NCBI GenBank assembly: GCA_963735055.1
Contig: CAVTJN010000010.1
Location: forward strand, 1 to 64,000
Origin: JBBITI01 sp963735055
Lineage (GTDB): Bacteria; Chloroflexota; Dehalococcoidia; Dehalococcoidales; UBA2162
DNA length: 64,000 nt
Reading direction: 5' to 3'
A program made the position numbers and the translations under genes. Shown here piece after piece: positions 32,667 to 41,633 of this stretch; position 1 is the first letter of the stretch, and each line of letters starts with the position of its first letter. Under the pieces are notes generated by a model. It was given only the letters and a program-made list of their open reading frames with translations, did not search any database and had not been told where the DNA came from.

Positions 32667-33401
32667 TTATGCCTTGCTGCTCAGGACCACCCTTTCCCTG
32701 GTGAAGAAGCGGCCGAGAATCATAATGACCGCAGCCAGAAACACCATGGCGGCAACGTAAATCAGGCTGAAGTCCCACGAATCGGAAAGACCGGTTATGG
32801 TGGCGAAATAGAAAGAGAAGAAGACGGCGATGAAGGCAAAATTGGCGACACGCGGATTGGATACGACCAGCTGAAGCAAGGAGACCACGGCAACGACCTC
32901 GAATGTCACTAGAGGCACGACAACCAGTCCAGTGATCAGCGGGAGGACGCCCGGCAACAAAAACGACCCTGTCTTGGGCACAATGATCGCCAGATTGAGA
33001 ACGACGACTGCCGCAAGCAGTACCAGGACTGTTATGGTGATGCTCGGCAAGGCTACCGCCATGTTCTTTCCCATCCATACCTGCCGCAAACTGGCCGGCG
33101 TCGCCAGGAGTGACTCGATCGTCCGCTTTGCCTTTTCGAGAACGATGGCATAGGCCGACAGATAGGTGCAAAACAGCATCGAGAGGGTCAGCGGCAGCGT
33201 GGCGAACATCCCGTTAATGAATTCGCGGCTTGCCGAAGCCAGCGCTCCTGGACTCTGGTCGGCGGCACGCGCCAAGGTGCTCCGTAATCCGTCCAAATAG
33301 GGGAAGGCGATGAAGAACAGAAACGCGACGTATATGTAGACGGACTTGTTGCGGAACACCTCCCTGATGTCTTTGCCCACAATGGCGAATACAATGCCCA
33401 T
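32667..33401 (-). CDS. ABC-2 type transporter permease
   Basis: A 244-residue membrane protein with about six hydrophobic segments: one near the N-terminus, then paired segments to the C-terminus. AIVLEKAKRTIESLLATP is the ABC-2 coupling motif (usual ExExGTxExLLxxP). It pairs with the ATPase gene that ends on its first base. Probably an exporter or resistance-type pump; substrate unknown. Confidence 0.85.
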   Translation of the reverse strand: MGIVFAIVGKDIREVFRNKSVYIYVAFLFFIAFPYLDGLRSTLARAADQSPGALASASREFINGMFATLPLTLSMLFCTYLSAYAIVLEKAKRTIESLLATPASLRQVWMGKNMAVALPSITITVLVLLAAVVVLNLAIIVPKTGSFLLPGVLPLITGLVVVPLVTFEVVAVVSLLQLVVSNPRVANFAFIAVFFSFYFATITGLSDSWDFSLIYVAAMVFLAAVIMILGRFFTRERVVLSSKA

Positions 33402-34333
33402 CAGCGAGCCTCTGCCTCCTTGAGAATCGTGGTATACATGTCTTCCAGGGAGGCCTCCTTGCGTTTGACCTGTTCTATCCTCGCCCCGCGGTTATTGAGG
33501 AAGGCGATGATGCTGGGCACATCCATGAGGTCCTTGGTGAGCAGGAGTGTAACCACGCGTTCCTGCCGTGTCAATGTCCTGACTCCTGTCTGACCCCGCA
33601 ACTCGCTCAACAGCGAGTCCGGCAAGGGCTCGGTAGTCTCGATGACGACCTCCCCTCCACCCATGCTCCGCTGCAATTCATCCAGTCTACCGTACAACTC
33701 AATCCCCCCTTTGTCGATCAGGGCGATGCGGCTGCAGATCCGCTGAACCTCGTCGAGATTGTGGGAACTGAACAAGATCGTCTTACCCTGGTTGGCTGCC
33801 ATATCGAGGACGAGTTGCCTTACCTCAATCTGCCCCGATGGGTCCACTCCGGCCGTCGGTTCATCGAGGATAAGGATATCCGGGTTGTGCATCATCGCCC
33901 GGGCCAGCGCCAGCCTCTGGCGCATCCCTTTCGAGTAAATGGCGATCTTATCGCGCGCCCGGTCGTTCAGCTTCACAAGTGACAGGATTGCTTCGATCCT
34001 TGCCGACGGTTGTGACATGCCGTATATCTTCGCGTAGTATGCGAGGTTATCGCGGGCATTGAGGTTCTCGTACAGGCCGTCGGCTTCGAGCACAAATCCG
34101 ACATGCCGCCGGTTACTGTCTATCGCCGCGTCGCGTCCCAGGATGGTCGCACTTCCCGAGTCCGGCCTGAGCAGTCCCAACAGGATTCGTATCGAAGTGG
34201 TCTTGCCCGCGCCGTTGGGGCCAAGATATCCGAAGATGTCGCCGGGTTCAACTTCAAAGGTGACATCCCTGAGGACTTCCCGGCCTCCCAGCTTCTTGCT
34301 GACGTGAGACAGATTCAAAGAGGGATCTGGCAA
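33401..34333 (-). CDS. ABC transporter ATP-binding protein (CcmA/ABC-2 type)
   Basis: A 310-residue ATPase. Walker A GPNGAGKTTSIRILLG, signature YSKGMRQRLALARA and Walker B ILILDEPTAGVDP are intact. A C-terminal domain of about 90 residues, common in ABC-2 ATPases, follows. The start is TTG 34333 after GGAGG. The stop overlaps the permease start by one base. Confidence 0.9.
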   Translation of the reverse strand: MPDPSLNLSHVSKKLGGREVLRDVTFEVEPGDIFGYLGPNGAGKTTSIRILLGLLRPDSGSATILGRDAAIDSNRRHVGFVLEADGLYENLNARDNLAYYAKIYGMSQPSARIEAILSLVKLNDRARDKIAIYSKGMRQRLALARAMMHNPDILILDEPTAGVDPSGQIEVRQLVLDMAANQGKTILFSSHNLDEVQRICSRIALIDKGGIELYGRLDELQRSMGGGEVVIETTEPLPDSLLSELRGQTGVRTLTRQERVVTLLLTKDLMDVPSIIAFLNNRGARIEQVKRKEASLEDMYTTILKEAEAR

Positions 34334-34345
34334 GTGTCCTCCGTT

Positions 34346-35026
34346 CTAACGATGCCTCGGTTCGGTGATCTCAGCGCTGCGCAAGTAGAGCGGTTGGAGC
34401 GTTCCCGGGTCGTCGAAGTCCTGACCTTGCAGCCTCGCGCAGCCCAACTCCGCCAGATACCCTGCCCGCCGCAGTCCCGCCGCGGGTGATAGGAATACTG
34501 CCTTGTCGCCTAGTCTTGCCTGGATGGTGGACCCGACCGTGCGTACGAACTCGCCGCAGAAAACGGTGGGCGCGCTGACGCTCAGGCAGATCTCATCCAG
34601 AGTTGTGACGTGCTCGGCCACCAACCGTTTCCAGTTGACGCCCACCTTCTGGAATACCGCGGCCGCAACTTCCCCCCGTCCGGCGTTGAACACCGGGCAC
34701 ACCGGCAGGCCGCGGTCCGCCTGCTGATACGCCTCGACCTCCAGCGTGCTGATGCCGACAACTGGAATCTGGAGGCTAAATGCCAGCCCTTTGACGGTGC
34801 TCAACCCCACCCTCAAGCCGTTGTAGCTGCCGGGGCCGCGAGCGACGATAATACCATCGGCAGCACGGATATCCAGGCCCTGGCGTTCAAGCAGCGACGA
34901 TAGACCCGGCAGCAACTGGACGCTATGATTCGTCCCGCAACGCCACGTCATCTCGGCAAGTATCAGGCCGTCCTGGACGAGGGCCAGGCTGGCGGTATCG
35001 CTGGAAGTGTCGACTGCTATGTACAT
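34346..35026 (-). CDS. tsaB: tRNA threonylcarbamoyladenosine biosynthesis protein TsaB
   Basis: About 226 residues from ATG 35026, giving the family start MYIAVDTSSDTASLAL; the frame is open to 35104. GPGSYNGLRVGLSTVKGLA is the diagnostic ASKHA-like motif. TsaB is the scaffold partner of TsaD in t6A37 synthesis; tsaD is not in this window. It follows tsaE and thiL on the same strand. Confidence 0.92.
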   Translation of the reverse strand: MYIAVDTSSDTASLALVQDGLILAEMTWRCGTNHSVQLLPGLSSLLERQGLDIRAADGIIVARGPGSYNGLRVGLSTVKGLAFSLQIPVVGISTLEVEAYQQADRGLPVCPVFNAGRGEVAAAVFQKVGVNWKRLVAEHVTTLDEICLSVSAPTVFCGEFVRTVGSTIQARLGDKAVFLSPAAGLRRAGYLAELGCARLQGQDFDDPGTLQPLYLRSAEITEPRHR

Positions 35027-35066
35027 CGGACTCGCCTGAAATGCCGGCGAAATGCGGCGGCCATCT

Positions 35067-35564
35067 TCATAGTGTCGCTCCGGGCAAGCCGAGTGACGGG
35101 TCACGGAACTGACCGAGTTCTGTCATCATGTCTTCGTAACGCTGGCCCTCGGGTTTCAGGCGCAACCGGCGTTCGGTATCTGTGACATACTCCATTTCGA
35201 TCAGCAGATGGTCGCGCGGCATCAATGCCATCGCCTTCTCGGCCCATTCGACTACGCACAACCCGTCGCTTCCGAAGTAGTCATCGAGACCCAGGTCCAG
35301 TGTCTCCTCGAGGCGGTCGAGGCGGTATAGGTCCACGTGGTACAGCGGTAGCCGCCCGCGCAGTTCCCTCATGATGACGAAGGTTGGGCTGAGAGCGTGG
35401 TCCTTGCTGCCGAGACCCCAGGCGATTCCCTGGGTCAGGCAGGTCTTGCCCGAGCCGAGAGCCCCGGTGAGAAGAATCACATCCCCGGATCGCGATACTT
35501 CGCCGAGGCGTCTTCCGATATTCTGAGTCTCTTCAGGACTTTTCGTAACCAGCTCGAGCTTCAT
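35067..35564 (-). CDS. tsaE: tRNA threonylcarbamoyladenosine biosynthesis ATPase TsaE
   Basis: About 165 residues from ATG 35564 with GGGGGAA just upstream; the frame is open to 35618. Walker A GALGSGKTCLTQG and the later VDLYRLD and VVEWAEK motifs are diagnostic. TsaE drives the TsaB-TsaD complex. The start overlaps the thiL stop by four bases (ATGA), so it is coupled to thiL. Confidence 0.93.
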   Translation of the reverse strand: MKLELVTKSPEETQNIGRRLGEVSRSGDVILLTGALGSGKTCLTQGIAWGLGSKDHALSPTFVIMRELRGRLPLYHVDLYRLDRLEETLDLGLDDYFGSDGLCVVEWAEKAMALMPRDHLLIEMEYVTDTERRLRLKPEGQRYEDMMTELGQFRDPSLGLPGATL

Positions 35565-36601
35565 GCTTCCCCCCGGCCCGGCGGCACACGGACGGCGCGT
35601 GGGGCGAAATGGTCCCATCCGACCCCGGGAAGGCTGAACTCTTTGCCGTGGCCGTCAAGTAGCGTTACGCGCCGGTTCGGGTCGGCAACCATTCGCCCGA
35701 CCACGGTCACCGGACAGCCTATCGCTGCCCTCACCGCGTCGATGATTCCGCCGGGGGCAGCGAACAGTAATTCATAGTCCTCGCCCCCGGACAACCCCCA
35801 TTCTAGGGCACGGCTGGGGAAACTCTCCTTCAGGCCCGCGGCCAGAGGCAGGCCGTCCAGGTCGACATGGGCGCCCAGAGAACTCGCCCTGCAGATGTGG
35901 CCGAGATCGGACATGAGCCCGTCGCTCAGGTCGGTAGCTGCGCGCACACCATTCTCCACAAGGACCAGCCCTTCATTAACGCGGGGGACCGGTCTCAGAA
36001 ACTTCTGCTTGAGCAGATTTGCGGTCTGGGTATCCGGGAGGCGCTGCTCGGTCAGAATCGACAGGCCGGCGGCTGCTCCCCCAAGATGGCCGGTGACCGC
36101 AATCTTGTCGCCGGCCCTGGCGCCCGACCGTGTGAGCAGTTGTCCCGACGGACCCTCTTCGCCAAGGACCGCCACGTTGATGGCTACGACGGGAGCCCGG
36201 CTAACGTTCCCGCCGGCGACGGCCACACCGAAGGTGGAAGCGATGTCCAACATGCCGCGGTAGAAAGACAAGATGTCCTCGACTTCAACCTCGGGGGGCA
36301 GTGCGAGAGAAACCAGCGCGTACCGGGGTGAGGCGCCCATGGCGGCGATGTCGCTGACGTTGACGGCCAGTGACTTCCAGCCCAGGTCCTCCCAGGAGGT
36401 TGTCCCGAAGTTGAAATGAACGCCTTCGACCAGGGCGTCGATCGTTCCCAGTTGTGTCCCGGACTGGCAGCGCCACACCGCAGCATCGTCCCCGATGCCG
36501 ATGATGAGGTTACTCCAGGCATCATTATCCCTGCGTCCGGCCGCGACCAGTCCGGTCAGGACGTCGATCAGTCCAAATTCTCCAAGCTCAGAAAGCTTCA
36601 T
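35561..36601 (-). CDS. thiL: Thiamine-monophosphate kinase ThiL
   Basis: A 346-residue AIRS-fold kinase that phosphorylates TMP to thiamine diphosphate. IGDDAAVW near residue 37, DALVEGVHF, VSDIAAMGA, GGNVSRAP, ATDLSDGLMSDL and SGGEDYELLFA are the ATP- and TMP-binding motifs. A TATAAT box ends nine bases before the ATG and there is no Shine-Dalgarno, so the mRNA may be nearly leaderless. First gene of thiL-tsaE-tsaB. Confidence 0.94.
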   Translation of the reverse strand: MKLSELGEFGLIDVLTGLVAAGRRDNDAWSNLIIGIGDDAAVWRCQSGTQLGTIDALVEGVHFNFGTTSWEDLGWKSLAVNVSDIAAMGASPRYALVSLALPPEVEVEDILSFYRGMLDIASTFGVAVAGGNVSRAPVVAINVAVLGEEGPSGQLLTRSGARAGDKIAVTGHLGGAAAGLSILTEQRLPDTQTANLLKQKFLRPVPRVNEGLVLVENGVRAATDLSDGLMSDLGHICRASSLGAHVDLDGLPLAAGLKESFPSRALEWGLSGGEDYELLFAAPGGIIDAVRAAIGCPVTVVGRMVADPNRRVTLLDGHGKEFSLPGVGWDHFAPRAVRVPPGRGEA

Positions 36602-36610
36602 GCCGCGGGA

Positions 36611-36616
36611 ATTATA
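36611..36616 (-). promoter_or_regulatory. -10 box abutting thiL
   Basis: Perfect TATAAT on the minus strand, nine bases before the thiL ATG. The -35 region is weak (TTCAAT with an 18-base spacer). Confidence 0.5.
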
Positions 36617-36716
36617 ACATGCCGGATGGAAAGAATTGAAGCTGACGCGGTTGGGGGACAGCCCGGACCGGGACAGGATCGGAGGACGTGGTAGATGGAT
36701 GCGGTTAACCCGTGTT

Positions 36717-37496
36717 TTACCGGTGCAGGTTCTGGCCCGACCACTTGAGACGGGTCAGTCCAAGTCTCACCGGGGCAACAGCGGCGCGGCGTCGCTTTTC
36801 TGCGGAGGTCAGTGCCGGTGGAGTGGCAGTGGGCTCAACCTGATCCCCCAGCCTACGTTCCTTACCGTGGACCAGCCGGACGATATTGTCTCGATGGGTG
36901 GCGATGATGGCAATCGAGCCGACCAGTCCGTACAGCAGGTTCTCCCAGGGGTAGCCGTTAAACACAGTAAGCGGTACTAGTATGACGTAGGTGGCCACAG
37001 CTCCGGCAATAGACGCCAGAGACACAAGCCTGGTAGCGGTGGCGCCGAGGATGAATATCTGGCCTCCCAGAAAGGCCACCGGCGGGCTCAGGGCGAACAT
37101 GCCCCCGTAGAAAGTGGCGACACCCCGCCCCCCCTTGAACTTCAGAAAGATGGGCCAAACGTGGCCGGCGATAGCTGCCAGGGCAGTCAGCGCCGTGGCG
37201 CTCTTCAACATATACCAGACGGGCGTCCCGATATCTGCCTGGTAAGAGCCTCGCAGCAACAGCCAGGCGACGAGGACGGCCAGAGCCCCTTTGGACATAT
37301 CCATGAGGAAGACTAGAGCGGCCGCCTTCTTTCCGGCCACCCGCAGCACGTTGGTGGCGCCCATCTTGCCGCTACCGTACTTCCTGACATCGACCCGGGC
37401 AAAGTGGCGGCCGATGAGCACGCCAAAGGGAATGGACCCGATGAGATAGCCGGCGACCAGCGCCGCTATGAATTTGACCAGGATTGCAGTTGTCAC
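36717..37496 (-). CDS. plsY: Glycerol-3-phosphate acyltransferase PlsY
   Basis: A 259-residue membrane acyltransferase that uses acyl-phosphate to make lysophosphatidate. GSIPFGVLIGRHFARVDVRKYGSG...GATNVLR is the first conserved loop, and KFKGGRGVATFYG is the second. About six membrane segments are seen. A longer basic C-terminal tail (about 40 residues) is present. Its start overlaps the der stop by four bases. A second, more divergent copy lies at 40914. Confidence 0.93.
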   Translation of the reverse strand: MTTAILVKFIAALVAGYLIGSIPFGVLIGRHFARVDVRKYGSGKMGATNVLRVAGKKAAALVFLMDMSKGALAVLVAWLLLRGSYQADIGTPVWYMLKSATALTALAAIAGHVWPIFLKFKGGRGVATFYGGMFALSPPVAFLGGQIFILGATATRLVSLASIAGAVATYVILVPLTVFNGYPWENLLYGLVGSIAIIATHRDNIVRLVHGKERRLGDQVEPTATPPALTSAEKRRRAAVAPVRLGLTRLKWSGQNLHR

Positions 37497-38803
37497 GACG
37501 AACCTCCGGCCTTGAACACCAGGCGAAGTGGCGTCCCCATGAACCCAAAGGCCTCTCTTAGCCGGTTCTCCAGATAACGCCGGTAGGAAAAATGGACCCG
37601 GGCGTCATTGACAAAGAACACGAAGGTCGGTGGGTTTACTTCTGCCTGAGTAACGTACTTAACCTTGATGGACTTGCCCTTAATCTGAGGCGGCGGATGG
37701 GCTGCCACGGCGTCCTGAATGACGCTGTTGACCGTCGCCGTGGGGAGCCGCTTGCTTCTTTCCAGGTACACCTCGAGGGCCCCGGGGATTATCTTGGAGA
37801 CTCCTTCTCCGAATTTGGCGGAAACAAAAAGGACCGGCGCATAGGGGACGAATTGGAACTCGTTCCGCATGGCGAGGTTCCATGACCTCCGGTCCTTGTC
37901 TTCAACCAGATCCCATTTGTTAACGACTAGCATTATCCCCTTCAGTGCTTGCTGCACATAACCGGCCACATGTTTGTCCTGGCCCGTGAATGCCTCCGTG
38001 GCGTCAAGCACGAGCAACGCTATGTCCGACCGGTCAATGGCGCGCAGGGAGCGAATCACGGTGTGCCGCTCGACGTCGGTGTCGGGCCGGCCTCTTCGAC
38101 GAATACCCCCAGTATCAATGAGTAGCACATTTCTACCGTGGAAGTCAACAGGCGTGTCTATCGCGTCCCGTGTTGTGCCCGGTTCATCGCCCACGATGAC
38201 CCTTTGCTTTCCGAGGAGAGCATTCAGGAGCATCGACTTGCCGACGTTCGGTCGGCCGACGATGGCGATCTTCACCACGCCGGTGTCCGCCCCGGGCGGT
38301 TCCGCCCCGGGAAGATGCGAGACCAGACTATCCAGCAACTCGGCGGTGCCGCGTCCGTGGTGGGCGGAAATGGCCATGGGATCGCCTAGTCCGAGTTCAT
38401 AGAATTCGGCGGCATGCGTCTCCATCTTGAGGTTGTCCGCCTTGTTCGCGGCCAGGATGATTGGTTTCCTGGCCTGGCGGAGCATGTTGGCTATTTCGCG
38501 GTCGAACGGAGTGACGCCATCCTGGACGTCGGTGAGAAAAATGATGGCGTTGGCATCGTTGATGGCGATCCTGACCTGAGCGTAGACCGCTTTTGCGAGG
38601 TCGGATTCAGGTTCTGGCTCAAGGCCGCCGGTATCGACCAGAACAAAATCCCGGCCTGCCCAGGAGGCGTCGGCGACTACGCGGTCCCTTGTCGTGCCGG
38701 GCAGATCCTCGGTTATGGCGATCTGCTTGCCGGCCAACCGGTTCAGAAGGGTCGACTTTCCGACGTTCTGACGCCCGACGATGGCCACCACCGGGATGCT
38801 CAT
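37493..38803 (-). CDS. der: Ribosome biogenesis GTPase Der
   Basis: About 436 residues with two tandem GTPase domains: GRQNVGKST (residue about 8) and GRPNVGKSM (near 180). The second has Met after GKS where Ser/Thr is common. DTGGLEPE and DTGGIRRRG are switch II motifs, and NKWDLVE is a G4. The C-terminal KH-like domain ends the protein. ATG 38803 has GGAAGA five bases upstream; the frame is open to 38821. Needed for 50S assembly. Confidence 0.95.
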   Translation of the reverse strand: MSIPVVAIVGRQNVGKSTLLNRLAGKQIAITEDLPGTTRDRVVADASWAGRDFVLVDTGGLEPEPESDLAKAVYAQVRIAINDANAIIFLTDVQDGVTPFDREIANMLRQARKPIILAANKADNLKMETHAAEFYELGLGDPMAISAHHGRGTAELLDSLVSHLPGAEPPGADTGVVKIAIVGRPNVGKSMLLNALLGKQRVIVGDEPGTTRDAIDTPVDFHGRNVLLIDTGGIRRRGRPDTDVERHTVIRSLRAIDRSDIALLVLDATEAFTGQDKHVAGYVQQALKGIMLVVNKWDLVEDKDRRSWNLAMRNEFQFVPYAPVLFVSAKFGEGVSKIIPGALEVYLERSKRLPTATVNSVIQDAVAAHPPPQIKGKSIKVKYVTQAEVNPPTFVFFVNDARVHFSYRRYLENRLREAFGFMGTPLRLVFKAGGSS

Positions 38804-38855
38804 ATCGTCTTCCGAACCCAATAGCTTAACATAATCATCGTTGTGAGCGGCGCCG

Positions 38856-39797
38856 TCATCGGAATTTCAGGAGCGGCCGGGTCAGTCCGCCCAGCATCTG
38901 GACCAGCAGGGCCTTGACCACGTGCATCCGGTTTTCCGCCTGATCGAAGACCACCGACTGCAGGCTGTCCATGACGTCATCGGTTACCTCTTCGCCCCGG
39001 TGGGCGGGGAGGTCGTGCATGAAGATGGCGTCCTCCTTTGCCCTGGCAAGAAGTTCGCCATTTACCTGGAAGCCCGCGAAGTCGTGACGCCGCGTCTCCG
39101 CCTGAGACTCCTGCCCCATGCTCGTCCACACGTCCGTGTAGACCACGTCGGCGCGGTCCACCGCCTCGCCCGGATCGCCGGTGCAGAGTATGGAACTGCC
39201 ACTTGCCTCCGCATACTCGCGGGCCGTTTTCAGTACCGCGTCGTCCAGGGCGTAGCCTGCGGGCGCTGCGATTCGGAAATTCATCCCCATCAGCGAGGCA
39301 GCCAGAGCGAGGCTTCGGGCCACGTTGTTACCGTCACCGATGAAAGCCAGGGTAAGGCCTTCGAGGTTCCCCTTCTTTTCATAGATCGTCAGCAGGTCGG
39401 CAAGAGCCTGGCAGGGGTGCTCGAGGTCGGAAAGGGCATTGATCACCGGCGCCCGGGAATAGTCCCCCAGCGTCCGCACTGTCTCATGAGAGAAGGTGCG
39501 GGCGGCGATGCAGTCCACGTATCGACCCAAGACCCGGGCCACGTCGGGGACCGATTCACGCTGGCCAAGACCGACCTCGGCGGGCGATAGGTACATGCAT
39601 CCGCCGCCAACCTGTCTCATGGCGGCCTCGAGACTCACCCTGGTGCGCAGGGATGGTTTTTCAAAGAGAAGAGCCAGGACTTTCCCCTCAAGGGTCGTGG
39701 TCCAGCCTTCGGATTTGCCGTCGACGGCATCGAGGATGAGCGAATCGATATCGTCACGCGTCAGGTCAGATATCGAAAGCAAGTCCTTGCCCTTCAC
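38856..39797 (-). CDS. argF: Ornithine carbamoyltransferase
   Basis: About 313 residues from GTG 39797, supported by AAGGAGG six bases upstream; the frame is open to 39902 but unrelated. FEKPSLRTRVSLE is the carbamoyl-phosphate loop (SxRTR) and HPCQALADLLTI the second. The ornithine loop reads HDLPAHRGEEV, with Asp in place of the textbook Cys of HCLP. Forms citrulline in arginine synthesis. An aspartate or other transcarbamylase is less likely given the overall match. Confidence 0.93.
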   Translation of the reverse strand: MKGKDLLSISDLTRDDIDSLILDAVDGKSEGWTTTLEGKVLALLFEKPSLRTRVSLEAAMRQVGGGCMYLSPAEVGLGQRESVPDVARVLGRYVDCIAARTFSHETVRTLGDYSRAPVINALSDLEHPCQALADLLTIYEKKGNLEGLTLAFIGDGNNVARSLALAASLMGMNFRIAAPAGYALDDAVLKTAREYAEASGSSILCTGDPGEAVDRADVVYTDVWTSMGQESQAETRRHDFAGFQVNGELLARAKEDAIFMHDLPAHRGEEVTDDVMDSLQSVVFDQAENRMHVVKALLVQMLGGLTRPLLKFR

Positions 39798-39928
39798 ATT
39801 TTCCTCCTTGGGATCTCTTTTGCCCGGGCGGCGGCAGTCAGCACCATGAACGAAGCCGCTAAAACGGTAGTCTATCCTACCACACAGAAGTAGTGCGGGC
39901 AAGCGTGTCGCATCTCCATCGCGGACGC

Positions 39929-39957
39929 TTGCCTTTGAAAAACACCGCGGCTATAAT
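39929..39957 (+). promoter_or_regulatory. ilvE promoter
   Basis: TTGCCT, a 17-base spacer and perfect TATAAT, followed by GGGAGG and the ilvE ATG at 39985. Confidence 0.7.
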
Positions 39958-39984
39958 GAAACCCATCTCTGGGAGGTGCTGAAG

Positions 39985-40914
39985 ATGCCATCCTATGCTT
40001 TTTTCCGCAATGCCATCGTTCCCCTCGCCGATGCCAAGATGGGGGTCATGACCAATTTCATGCACTACGGCACCGGGGTTTTTGAGGGCATCCGCGGCAA
40101 CTGGAACTCCGAAAAGAAGGAGATGTTTATCTTCTGCCTGAGAGAACACTACGAGCGGTTGCACAAGGGTTGCCAGGTGCTGAACATCAAGCTGCCGTAC
40201 TCCATCGATGATATGTGCCGTCTGACCATTGAGGTGGTGGCAAAATGCGGCTTTGAGGAAGACGTCTACATTCGGCCCCTGGCTTACAAGAGTTCCGAGT
40301 CATTGGGCGTACGCCTGCACGACCTGGACAGTGATTTTCTGGTCTTCGCCTTCCCCTGGGGCCGCTACCTGGACACCGACAAGGCGCGCTGCTGCGTCTC
40401 GTCGTGGCGATTCCCGGCTGAAGTGCCCCGCGCCAAGCTGACCGGACTCTATGTCACTAATGCCATGGCCAAAACGGAAGCGGTGGGAAGAGGATATGAC
40501 GAGGCGATCATGCTGACGCCTGATGGTTACGTCGCTGAAGGCAGCGGCGAGAATATCTTTCTGGTATCAGACGGGCAACTGGTCACGCCGGCGAGCTACG
40601 ACGGCATTCTTATGGGCATAACCCGCAACGTCGTTATGAAGTTGGCGGAAGCTGAACTGGGTATCAAGACCGTCGAACGGCACATCGCCCGGGTTGAGTT
40701 GTACAATGCCAACGAGTGCTTCATGACGGGTACCGCGGCCCATATCACTCCAATCGCCGAGGTTGATGATCGCAAAGTTGGCGATGGTGAGATCGGCCCC
40801 ATCACAAAGAAGTTGCAGAAGATCTATGGTGACGTCATCAAGGGTAACCACCCGGGATACATGAGCCTGTGCGCTCCGGTCTATAAGCAGGCGGCTGTGC
40901 CCAAGAAGCGCTGA
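39985..40914 (+). CDS. ilvE: Branched-chain amino acid aminotransferase
   Basis: About 309 residues, fold-type IV PLP enzyme. HYGTGVFEGIRGN and YIRPLAYKSSESLG open the fold. The PLP lysine lies in AKTEAVGRGYDEA, and EGSGENIFLV and GITRNVV are class IV signatures. It makes or degrades Val, Leu and Ile. ATG 39985 has GGGAGG eight bases upstream; an upstream GTG at 39976 lies within that ribosome-binding site. It overlaps the next gene by one base. Confidence 0.95.
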   Translation: MPSYAFFRNAIVPLADAKMGVMTNFMHYGTGVFEGIRGNWNSEKKEMFIFCLREHYERLHKGCQVLNIKLPYSIDDMCRLTIEVVAKCGFEEDVYIRPLAYKSSESLGVRLHDLDSDFLVFAFPWGRYLDTDKARCCVSSWRFPAEVPRAKLTGLYVTNAMAKTEAVGRGYDEAIMLTPDGYVAEGSGENIFLVSDGQLVTPASYDGILMGITRNVVMKLAEAELGIKTVERHIARVELYNANECFMTGTAAHITPIAEVDDRKVGDGEIGPITKKLQKIYGDVIKGNHPGYMSLCAPVYKQAAVPKKR

Positions 40915-41597
40915 TGATCGGGAATGCCGTTACTTCCGGCATCGCCGCCGTGGCCCTCGGTTACATCATCGGGGGGATCCCTTCAGCCTACATCGTCACC
41001 CGCATTGCCACCGGTAAGGATATCCGAAAACTCGGCACCGGGCACTCCGGGGTGGGCAACGTCGGCGCCCGCAACGTGTTCTTAAACGTTGGCAAGGCGG
41101 CCGGCGTGGGCGTCTTCATCTTTGACGCACTGAAAGGCGCCGTTGCGGTGGCCATCGCTCTGTGGGTCCTCGACGCATCGATGTATGTGGTGTTGGGGGT
41201 GGGCCTCGCCGCGGTGGTGGGACATATCTGGCCGGTGTATCTGAGGTTCGTTGGGGGAGGGGGCCTGGCGACGACCCTTGGTGTGTTCAGCGTGCTGATG
41301 GTCAGAGAGACGGTGATTGCCCTGACCTTGGGACTGGTGATCATGGTCATGACCGGCAATTCGGTGCTCTCGTTGAGTTTGAGCCTGGTCGCGGTGCCAC
41401 TGATGCTATGGTTCTGGAGATATCCCTGGTGGATCATAGTCTTCCCGGTCATTCTGCTGGCCGTCATATCGATCCACTGGATTCCCAACATCAAGGCCGA
41501 CTTGGCGGAGGCGGGGGGCGTGGGTGAGTACCTGGCTAGCCTGATGCGGCGGCGGGCTCCGGCCCCGGGCCGCGGCAAGACCAGAAAGGGGAAGTAG
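40914..41597 (+). CDS. PlsY-like glycerol-3-phosphate acyltransferase paralogue
   Basis: A 227-residue multi-pass membrane protein of the PlsY family. GGIPSAYIVTRIATGKDIRKLGTGHSG with GNVGARNVF matches the first loop. The second loop reads RFVGGGGLATTLG, in place of the KGGKG/KGGRG of active enzymes, so the glycerol-phosphate site has changed. It starts on the last base of ilvE. Divergent PlsY-like proteins beside a bona fide plsY suggest another acyl acceptor or a lipid role; this is inference. Confidence 0.8.
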   Translation: MIGNAVTSGIAAVALGYIIGGIPSAYIVTRIATGKDIRKLGTGHSGVGNVGARNVFLNVGKAAGVGVFIFDALKGAVAVAIALWVLDASMYVVLGVGLAAVVGHIWPVYLRFVGGGGLATTLGVFSVLMVRETVIALTLGLVIMVMTGNSVLSLSLSLVAVPLMLWFWRYPWWIIVFPVILLAVISIHWIPNIKADLAEAGGVGEYLASLMRRRAPAPGRGKTRKGK

Positions 41598-41633
41598 GGG
41601 GCGGGCAGCTCGTGCCAGGTCGGCTGCGGTGGC

